Assembly (NCBI GenBank): GCA_029259715.1
Contig: JAJDEP010000016.1
Location: 1 to 64,000 of the forward strand
DNA length: 64,000 nucleotides
Origin: Planctomycetota bacterium
GTDB lineage: Bacteria > Planctomycetota > B15-G4
Direction: 5' to 3'
Position numbers and translations under genes: made by a program. The notes beneath the pieces were generated by a model that was not told the origin of the DNA, made no database searches, and saw only the letters and a list, made by a program, of their open reading frames with translations. Below, piece by piece: positions 31,763 through 38,804 of the stretch. Numbering within the stretch: position 1 is the stretch's first letter; each line of letters opens with the position of its first letter.

Positions 31763-34700
31763 ATGCAAGCCATGAACGCGAGCCGACCGGGGGGCGCGAC
31801 GCCCGGGCTGCGGAGGACGGGCACGACAGCGAGGTCGGCGCTCTTCGGGGTGCTGTGCATTGCGCTCTCGTCCCCGTCGTTCGCCGCGGTCGATTCCAAC
31901 CCGGGCGAGATCCTCGCCTACCTCGCCGCCCATCAGCAGGCCTTCGACGCGTTGGAGGCCCCAGACCCCGAGCAGGCCCGGGCCTTCGCCGAGCGCATCG
32001 AGCGCGCCGCGGCCGTCGCTCGTTCTCTGGGGCGCAGAGCTTCTGAGTCCGAGGCGCTCATCGTCCTCGGCACGCACTACGCCGATCGTGACGAGCCGGC
32101 GCAGGCCGAGGCCGCTTTCGGGCGGGCCCGCTTGAGTGCGCAACAGTCGGGGGATGCCGCGCGTGAGCTGCGAGCCCTCGACGGTGTCCTGAACCTGCTC
32201 CTCGACAAGCGCTCGGGCGGCGAGAGCAAGTCGCCCGCCGAGCGCGACAGGTTCCACGCCGCGCTGGTGGCCTTCGTCGATGTCGCCGTGACCCATGAGC
32301 GCATCGTGGAGGCCGTCGCCTGGCTGGACGAAGCTGGTTACGAGGGCGCGAGGCCGGTCAGTCGCCGCGCCAAGGAACTGCGCGGTGTGCTCGTCGAGGA
32401 GCTGGATGCCGTGGCCCGGGCGCGGGTCACCGGCGAGACCAAGTCGATCCCGGCCAGCATCGGCCGACTGTGGGTCGAGGGGCTCGCGTTGTTGGCGGGG
32501 AGCGTCGCCGAGGAGTTCGAGCAACCGGGAGGGTTGGAGATCGCCCTCGAGACGCACCAGGCCCGGGGCGACGGCGCCGCCGAGGCACGGGTGAGCAGGA
32601 TCCTGCTGCGCTTGCTGCCCGCAGGAGAAGAGCGCGACGCACTCCGACGGCGCGCCTACGCCGCGGCGCTGAGCGCGGGCGAGTTCGCCGCGGCGGCCGA
32701 GTGGGCACCGGACGACGGCGTCGCGGATTCGCTGCGTGAACTCGCCGGACCCCCGCTCACGGAGCAGGAACGGGCGATCGCCGACTTCCCGCTGTGGAGG
32801 CAGGAGGGACGCCGGCCGAATGAGCGTGACGTGTTCGTCGACAAGATCGCCGAGCATGCGGATCCCGATTACTTCCTCACGAAGACGACCCCCGGCACGC
32901 TGACGTCGGGCAACGGGGACGTCATCGAGATGGCCCACGCCGATGGGTCGCGGGCCTTCGTGCCCATCTTCTTCGACGTCCTCGAACGGGGCGGCAACGC
33001 TCCCGAGCACCTGCTCGCGGCGGCCCGGGCCCTCGGCGAGCTGGCCGGTCTCGAAGACGTGGAAGCGCTCGTCGCGGCGCTCGATCACGAGGACTGGGAA
33101 GTGCGCCGGCTGATGGCGATGACCCTGGTCCGCATGGCGCCCCACGACGAGCGGGTCGGTGCCGGGCTCGAACGCCGCCTCGCCGCCGAGGAAGTGCTCG
33201 CCGTCGCCGCTGCGTTGAGGTGGGGCCTCATCGAGGCCGGGCACATCGAGCCACACCGGGCCGAACTCGAGGAGCTGATGAAGGGCTCCGACGAGCGCGC
33301 GGCAGCGACGGCCGGGGTCGCCTTGTTCGACTACGGTTTCGGGACGGCCGCCACGCTGCTCGAATCGAACGCGCGGGTGAAGCGCGCCCGGGACGCCGAT
33401 GCGGACATCGTCGAGCTGCTGGCCTTCTCGACGCGCCCCGACGCCGTCGGTTTGCTCGACCGCTTTGTGGACCGGAACGCGTACACCGTCCCCGCCGCGC
33501 GAGCCCTGACCCGATTCGACACACCGAGAGCGCGCGACATTCGCAAGCGGGAGCGGGGCGAGGCTCACACCGGCGTCGCGCCGCTCTGGTTCGGCTTGCG
33601 GGACGCGCGTCGGGGTCGCATGACGCCCGAGACCAAGAACTGGTGGGTGGAGCGCAGCCAGGACCTGCCGTTGAAGGGTCACGTGTTCACGTCGGAGATG
33701 CTCGAGTGGTCCGTCGACGAGTCCGAGGGCGAGGTCGACCTGCCCTGGAAGGTCCGTGACGAGGAGATCGTGGCGTCGCAGGAGATCTGGTCGAACGACA
33801 CCCGGCGGGCTCTCAAGGCCTTGAAGGGTCGCAAGCGCTATCCCCGCGCTCCCCAGAGCAACGACCCGGAAGCCGGTTGGAGCGTCCATCTCCTCTACCG
33901 GACAAGGATGCGCTCGGGGTCCGTCAACTACAGCGTTCGCCCGCGCGCCACGCTCGTCGACCCGACCTACCTGTCGGTCGCCCTCAACGCGTCGGAGCGA
34001 CACAGCGGGATCGACAAAGACATCCTCGGCGCGCTCTGGGTCGAGTTCGAACTCGAGCTCGAAGCCGAGGACGCCCACAAGCAGACGCGACTGGAGGGTG
34101 TGCCGGGCCTCACTGGTCCCCTGGTCGCCGACAGCGCGGACGTGCCGACTTTCGACATCCCCGAAGGGGTGACCGCGGCCTCACTCCGCCAGGGCGAGCT
34201 CGTGCTCGATTTCAAGTTCTTCGATGAAGAGAAGACCCTGCGCATCCCCCTCGCTGGAATCCTGATCGAGTCGGACGCCATCGCACCGGACCTCATCGTC
34301 GAAGGCATCAGCATCGAACCCGCGGCGCCGCGGCCGGGACAGGCGGCCTACGTCAGCTTCGACGTGGTCAACGCGGGGCACGCGGTTTCGGCGAAGACCA
34401 CGGTCGTCGTCCAGGTGCACAACGCCTTGCGGCCGGAGAGCCCCCAGCGGTTGCGCTCGGTGGGGGTCCCCGCGTTGAAGCAGGGCGAGCGGGTCACGAC
34501 GACGGTGGGCGTGACCGTGTCCGCGGAGAACTACCTGTCCGGCTACAGGCCCGGCTGGACCCCCGACGATCAGGACACGGCCATCGAGGTCGTCGTCGAT
34601 CCCGAGGGCAAGGTCGACGAGAGCGAGGAAGGCAACAACCGCTCCTTGCGCCCCGTGGCACTCATCCTGAATGAGGAGGAGCGCGGCGCACGCAACCAGG

Positions 34701-35524
34701 AACAACTCCTGGTGTCGCTCAACACGTTGGCGGACCGGGTCGAGGAGCTCGGGCCCGGCGCCCCGCCCGACGTCCTGCGCGATGCTCTGCGCGAGGTGCT
34801 GGAAGGACTCGATGCGGTCCGGCCGCGGACGCCGGCGCTCGACAAGGCGCGCCAGTTGATCCGCATGCTCGGGGCCCAGGCCGAGGCGCGCGGTCGCATC
34901 AAGAACGCGACGGACCGCATGCGTGACTTCAACCGGGTGCCGGGCTCCGACGAAGAGGCGCGAGACGCGCTCCGCGATCTGGTGCGCGCCCAGGCGGACC
35001 TGATCCGGTCGGGCGTGCCCGTTTCCGCCGAGCAGGTCGCCGCGATCAACGAGAATGTCGTGAGGTTCCACGAGACGTTCGGCGCGTCCGAAGCGCTCCT
35101 GGACAAGGCACAGTCCGATGTCCTCGAGACCGCTGCGGAGCAGGGCCGGATCCGCGCAGGAACCCGTGAGATCTTCGGTGAGATGGCCCGCAGCCCGGAG
35201 TCAGGATTCGAAGAGTTGCTCGGCCCGCCATTGAATGCAGAGAACCGCGGGTCGGCTGAGGCCTTCCTGGATCGGAACATCGAGTGGAGCCGTGACGGCA
35301 TCGCGCTGGCCGACCAGATGTTCGATGCGGCCATCAGCAACCCGGACGGAGGCTTCGCGCCGGGAGCCTTGGATGTTGTCGCGGCCGGGAACGAGGCGTG
35401 GTCCCTGCCGCCGTCCGAGACCGTGGAGCAGGTCGACTCCCTCGGTCAGGGCGAGGCCCCTTCGCCGGCCGCACCGGCAGCCCGGAAGACCGCGCGTTCC
35501 TTGCTGAAGAACCTGGGCTTCTGA
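31763..35524 (+). CDS. giant exported protein with HEAT repeats and a CARDB domain
   Basis: The protein has 1253 residues from the ATG at 31763, which follows GGGAG at about 9 bases. The N-terminus has a signal peptide (SALFGVLCIALSSPSFA), then helical repeats (about 40-210), HEAT-like repeats (about 411-522: LAAARALGELAGLEDVEALV, DHEDWEVRRLMAMTLVRM), a mixed region, a CARDB domain (about 842-965: APRPGQAAYVSFDVVNAG, ending VDPEGKVDESEEGNNRSL), and a C-terminal helical region. CARDB domains act in adhesion on cell surfaces. No catalytic motif was seen. A minus-strand frame of similar length exists in antisense and is a shadow. A single gene, possibly cell-surface scaffold or secretion-linked. 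Confidence 0.82.
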   Translation: MQAMNASRPGGATPGLRRTGTTARSALFGVLCIALSSPSFAAVDSNPGEILAYLAAHQQAFDALEAPDPEQARAFAERIERAAAVARSLGRRASESEALIVLGTHYADRDEPAQAEAAFGRARLSAQQSGDAARELRALDGVLNLLLDKRSGGESKSPAERDRFHAALVAFVDVAVTHERIVEAVAWLDEAGYEGARPVSRRAKELRGVLVEELDAVARARVTGETKSIPASIGRLWVEGLALLAGSVAEEFEQPGGLEIALETHQARGDGAAEARVSRILLRLLPAGEERDALRRRAYAAALSAGEFAAAAEWAPDDGVADSLRELAGPPLTEQERAIADFPLWRQEGRRPNERDVFVDKIAEHADPDYFLTKTTPGTLTSGNGDVIEMAHADGSRAFVPIFFDVLERGGNAPEHLLAAARALGELAGLEDVEALVAALDHEDWEVRRLMAMTLVRMAPHDERVGAGLERRLAAEEVLAVAAALRWGLIEAGHIEPHRAELEELMKGSDERAAATAGVALFDYGFGTAATLLESNARVKRARDADADIVELLAFSTRPDAVGLLDRFVDRNAYTVPAARALTRFDTPRARDIRKRERGEAHTGVAPLWFGLRDARRGRMTPETKNWWVERSQDLPLKGHVFTSEMLEWSVDESEGEVDLPWKVRDEEIVASQEIWSNDTRRALKALKGRKRYPRAPQSNDPEAGWSVHLLYRTRMRSGSVNYSVRPRATLVDPTYLSVALNASERHSGIDKDILGALWVEFELELEAEDAHKQTRLEGVPGLTGPLVADSADVPTFDIPEGVTAASLRQGELVLDFKFFDEEKTLRIPLAGILIESDAIAPDLIVEGISIEPAAPRPGQAAYVSFDVVNAGHAVSAKTTVVVQVHNALRPESPQRLRSVGVPALKQGERVTTTVGVTVSAENYLSGYRPGWTPDDQDTAIEVVVDPEGKVDESEEGNNRSLRPVALILNEEERGARNQEQLLVSLNTLADRVEELGPGAPPDVLRDALREVLEGLDAVRPRTPALDKARQLIRMLGAQAEARGRIKNATDRMRDFNRVPGSDEEARDALRDLVRAQADLIRSGVPVSAEQVAAINENVVRFHETFGASEALLDKAQSDVLETAAEQGRIRAGTREIFGEMARSPESGFEELLGPPLNAENRGSAEAFLDRNIEWSRDGIALADQMFDAAISNPDGGFAPGALDVVAAGNEAWSLPPSETVEQVDSLGQGEAPSPAAPAARKTARSLLKNLGF

Positions 35525-35535
35525 TCAGCCGCTCA

Positions 35536-35594
35536 CGGCGCGAGCGGCTCGGCCCACGCGGCGCACTTGTCCATCGGGACCAGCCGGTCTTCGG
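35536..35594 (-). pseudogene. remnant of a protein kinase gene 3' end
   Basis: Bases 35536-35594 match 47295-47353 at 57 of 59 positions. The latter codes for the last part of the cNMP-domain kinase (DRLVPLDKYAAWAEPLAP); here the same frame on the minus strand reads EDRLVPMDKCAAWAEPLAP and then a stop. The rest of a kinase is not present. It lies between the large secreted protein and the sigma factor gene, so the sigma gene's upstream region contains it. Confidence 0.8.
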
Positions 35595-35600
35595 CATATC

Positions 35601-36263
35601 ATGGCCGCGATGCCGACCTCGCCCGACGTGACCGTGCTGCTGCAGCGTTGGCAGGCCGGGCAGCCGGACGCCGAGGAGCCGCTCTGGCGAGCGCTGTGGG
35701 ATGAGTTGCATCGCATCGCTCGCGCTCACATGGGCCATCAGCCGTCAACCCACACGCTGCAACCGACGGCGTTGGTGAGCGAGGCCTGGCTCCGCCTGGC
35801 GCCTGCGGGAGACCAGGGCTTCGTGGATCGCGAGCACTTCCTCGCCTTCGCCTCGAGGGTGATGCGTTCGGTGCTCATCGACCACGCCCGACGCCGGCAG
35901 GCCGCCAAGCGTGGCGGCGATCGCCCCGACCGTCGACGCGAAGACCTCGACGGCCTGCGCGTCACCTGGGTGGGTCTCGATGACGACCGCGCCCTCGACA
36001 TCCTCGCCCTCGACGAAGCCCTGCAGGCGCTGCAGACGGAGGACGCCGAACTGGTGCGCGTCGTGGAGCTGCAGTTCTTCGGGGGGCTCTCGATGAAGGA
36101 GTCGGCCCTGGTGCTGGGCGTGTCGCTCTCCACGGCCGAGCGGCGCTGGCGCGTGGCCCGCATGTGGTTGCGCGAGCGGCTCGGCAATGACGGCGACGAC
36201 GTCGAAGGGGGTGGGGACGGCGGGCGCGGGGCAGGTGGCGGGAGCGGGGATGGGCCCCGATGA
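35601..36263 (+). CDS. ECF sigma factor, kinase-associated type
   Basis: The protein has 220 residues. It begins with VTVLLQRWQAGQPDAEEPLWRALWDELHRIARAHM and has HTLQPTALVSEAWLRL, FLAFASRVMRSVLIDHARRRQAAKRGG, the pattern of the ECF group TIGR02999 found widely in Planctomycetes, Acidobacteria and related phyla. Region 4 is QFFGGLSMKESALVLGVSLSTAERRWRVARMWLRERL. A low-complexity Gly/Asp/Arg tail follows. Its stop overlaps the kinase start (ATGA), so sigma and kinase are co-translated; in this group the kinase probably controls the sigma factor. The start could be moved to the second Met. No anti-sigma gene is nearby. Confidence 0.9.
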   Translation: MAAMPTSPDVTVLLQRWQAGQPDAEEPLWRALWDELHRIARAHMGHQPSTHTLQPTALVSEAWLRLAPAGDQGFVDREHFLAFASRVMRSVLIDHARRRQAAKRGGDRPDRRREDLDGLRVTWVGLDDDRALDILALDEALQALQTEDAELVRVVELQFFGGLSMKESALVLGVSLSTAERRWRVARMWLRERLGNDGDDVEGGGDGGRGAGGGSGDGPR

Positions 36264-38659
36264 CGTCGGGCGACTGGTCGCGCCTGCGTCCCCTCCTCGA
36301 AGCGCTCCTCGTGCGCCCCGAGGAAGAGCACGAGGCCTACCTGGCGGAGGCCTGCGGCGGCGATGTCGACCTCGCCGCCCGCGCTCGCCGCATGTTCGTG
36401 CGCGAGCGCAGCGACCCCGACTTCCTGAAGGGGCCGGTGCAGGCGCCGGCGGCTCCGGAGGACATCTTCGTGGCAGGGACCCGCGTGGGGCCGTGGCGAC
36501 TCGCCGAGCCCCTGGGTGCCGGCGGCATGGGACGGGTCTGGCTGGCCGAGCGCGCCGACGGCGCCTACCAGCAACGCGTCGCGCTCAAGCTGCTGCGCAC
36601 CGAGCTCTCCACGCCGGCCCTCCAGGCCCGTTTCGATCTCGAGCGACAGGTGCTGGCGCATCTCGAGCATCCCGGCATCGCGCGGCTCCTCGACGGCGGT
36701 CGCACGGATGAGGGCGTGCCCTGGCTGGCCATGGAGCTCGTGCCGGGGCAACCCCTCGATCGCCACGCTGATGCGCACAAGCTCAGCGTGGACGCACGAC
36801 TGCGGCTGTTCCTCGATGGGTGCGCAGCCGTGGCCGCCGCGCACCGGGCGCTGGTGATCCACCGGGACCTCAAACCCTCCAACATGCTCGTCGACGACGA
36901 CGGTCGCGTGCGGCTGCTCGATTTCGGTATCGCGAGCCTGGGGGAGCCGGCGGACGACGCCCTGACCGACGGCAACCTGCGGCCCTTCACGCCGCTCTAT
37001 GCCAGTCCCGAACAACGTCGCGGTGACGTGGTCGGAACGGCGACGGACGTCTATTCGCTCGGCGTCGTGCTGCACGAACTGCTCACCGGCACGCTGCCGG
37101 AATCCGACGGTGACGGCGAGACCGTTCTCCCCAGCGTGATCGCGGGTGCGGGCGACGACGCCGAAGCGCGGGCCGGGTTGCGCGGAGGCGACGCGCGCCG
37201 CCTGCGCGCCGAGCTCGCCGGTGACCTCGACGCCATCGTCGTCCGGGCCCTGCGCCGCGAGCCCGGCGAGCGGTACGGTTCCGTGCAGGATTTTGCCGAA
37301 GACGTGCGACGCCACCGGGAGCACCGGCCGGTGCGGGCCCGGCCCGACCAGCGTCGGGACCGTCTCGCCAAGTTCCTGCGCCGCAACGCCCTGCCGGTGG
37401 CCGCGAGCGGTCTCGCCGTCGTGGCCCTGCTGTCCGCTACCGTCGTGAGTTGGAACTTCGCGTTGGACGCCCGCGAGCAGGCCGTGGCCGCCGAGGACGC
37501 CCGCGAGGATGAGGCGGCGGCGCGGCGGCGGGCCACCGACCTGTTCGACGCGCTGCTCGCCCGCAGCCTCGACACCACCTTCGACTTCGCCCTACGGCTC
37601 CAGCCCTTGCCGGGGTCGGCGACGGTGGGACTCGAACTGCTGGGTGCCGCGGTGGCCGACCTCGAGCACCTGGTCGCGCTTGCGGAGGACGACGATCCCC
37701 ACTTGCGCGATCAGCTCGCCCGCGCGTTCACCCGCCTGGGTGATGCCCAGGGTCATCCGGCCTATCCCAACGTCGGCGATGCAGAAGCGGCAGAGGCCAG
37801 CTACCGTCGCGCCCTCGCGGTGGCGTCGACACTGCCGAGCGACGCGCCCGGGCAGCGCGATGTGCGGGCGCTGTGCGAGGCGCGACTCGGTGAGATCCTC
37901 GAGAGCCAGGGTCGCGTCGAGGCTGCCACGCCTCACTTCGAGCGCATGCTCGCGTTGCGGGAGGAGGACGCGGCTGCGCGAGCGAGCGATCGCGCCGCGA
38001 TGACGGCGCTGGCCCTGGCCCACGACAAGATCGGTGTCCACCTGCTGCGTCTGAAGCGCCCCGACGAGGCGCAGCCGCACCTGGTCCGATATCTCGAAGG
38101 GGTCGTCACCCTGCACGGCGACGATCCGGGAGACGCCCTGGTGGCGCTGCACGTGGGCTTCGCGCACCAACGTCTGGGCGCCGCCGCGTGGGCGGCCGCC
38201 GACTATGAGATCAGTCGCGACGCCTCGCGCGCCGCGGCGCAGCACTTCGAGACGTTGCTCGAAGGCGACCCGAACCACACGACCAAGCGGGGCCAGGCGG
38301 GCTGGAGCTGGTACTGGGCCGGGAATGCGCAGGTCCAGCTCGAAGAGTGGGCGGACGCCGAGTCGTCATTGCGGCGGGCCCGGGCGATCTACACCGGCCT
38401 CGCTGAGGAGGACCCGGACAACGCCCAGCACTTCCAGCCGCTGGGGGGCGTGTACGAGATGCTCGGCAACGTCGAGAAGTCTCGTGCCGAGCAAGCCGTC
38501 GAGCCGGACGAGCGAAGAGCGGGCTGGATCGCCGCCCGGGACTGGTACCGACAGGCCCTCGAACTCTGGCAGCAGCGGACAGAACCCCGCTACGCCCACC
38601 TCCCGGAGGTGATGGCGCAGAAGATCGCCGCTTGCGAGGCCGTCCTCGGCTCCGAGTGA
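36260..38659 (+). CDS. Ser/Thr protein kinase with TPR periplasmic part
   Basis: The protein has 799 residues. The kinase domain has GAGGMG (87-92), the ATP-binding Lys110 (VALKLL), the catalytic loop HRDLKPSN (201-208) and DFG (221-223). A single membrane helix lies at about 375-397 (LPVAASGLAVVALLSATVVS). The C-terminal part has TPR-like helices, for example DAEAAEASYRRALAVASTL and WADAESSLRRARAIYTGL. This Hanks-type kinase layout, with sensor repeats outside and kinase inside, is known from planctomycetes and is often linked to an ECF sigma factor as here, where the genes overlap by 4 bases. It ends before a hairpin. No autoregulatory motif other than the kinase is visible. Confidence 0.92.
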   Translation: MTSGDWSRLRPLLEALLVRPEEEHEAYLAEACGGDVDLAARARRMFVRERSDPDFLKGPVQAPAAPEDIFVAGTRVGPWRLAEPLGAGGMGRVWLAERADGAYQQRVALKLLRTELSTPALQARFDLERQVLAHLEHPGIARLLDGGRTDEGVPWLAMELVPGQPLDRHADAHKLSVDARLRLFLDGCAAVAAAHRALVIHRDLKPSNMLVDDDGRVRLLDFGIASLGEPADDALTDGNLRPFTPLYASPEQRRGDVVGTATDVYSLGVVLHELLTGTLPESDGDGETVLPSVIAGAGDDAEARAGLRGGDARRLRAELAGDLDAIVVRALRREPGERYGSVQDFAEDVRRHREHRPVRARPDQRRDRLAKFLRRNALPVAASGLAVVALLSATVVSWNFALDAREQAVAAEDAREDEAAARRRATDLFDALLARSLDTTFDFALRLQPLPGSATVGLELLGAAVADLEHLVALAEDDDPHLRDQLARAFTRLGDAQGHPAYPNVGDAEAAEASYRRALAVASTLPSDAPGQRDVRALCEARLGEILESQGRVEAATPHFERMLALREEDAAARASDRAAMTALALAHDKIGVHLLRLKRPDEAQPHLVRYLEGVVTLHGDDPGDALVALHVGFAHQRLGAAAWAAADYEISRDASRAAAQHFETLLEGDPNHTTKRGQAGWSWYWAGNAQVQLEEWADAESSLRRARAIYTGLAEEDPDNAQHFQPLGGVYEMLGNVEKSRAEQAVEPDERRAGWIAARDWYRQALELWQQRTEPRYAHLPEVMAQKIAACEAVLGSE

Positions 38660-38674
38660 GGGTGGGAAATAAAA

Positions 38675-38702
38675 GTCGCCGGGGCTGAAGGTCCCCGGCG
38701 AC
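38675..38702 (+). terminator. 10-bp GC-rich hairpin after the kinase gene
   Basis: GTCGCCGGGG (38675-38684) and CCCCGGCGAC (38693-38702) form a perfect 10-bp stem with loop CTGAAGGT, 15 bases after the kinase stop, preceded by AAATAAAA. It could act as a terminator or as the first part of the leader of the next gene. Confidence 0.65.
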
Positions 38703-38711
38703 GCCTTGCGT

Positions 38712-38804
38712 GTCTCTCCTCGAGGGGCGTGATCCGCCGGCGGCGGACGCCCCGACATCCCCGGGGCCGATGCCGGGCATCCGGTCCCCACGAGGAGAGA
38801 GACG
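38712..38804 (+). promoter_or_regulatory. structured leader before the SBBP gene, hiding its ribosome site
   Basis: GTCTCTCCTCG (38712-38722) can pair with CGAGGAGAGAGAC (38791-38803), which contains the GAGGAG ribosome site of the gene starting at 38805. Between them are hairpins GGGGCGT (38724-38730) with ACGCCCC (38747-38753), and a CCCCGGGG palindrome around 38759-38766. A leader that can close over its own ribosome site suggests translational control. Pairing was judged by eye. Confidence 0.5.

Noticed and set aside
31727-34078. 783-residue open frame on the minus strand inside the HEAT/CARDB gene
   Set aside because: It is antisense to a gene with a signal peptide and domains; GC-rich third positions keep antisense frames open. 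Its composition is rich in Arg, Gly, Val and Gln without domains.
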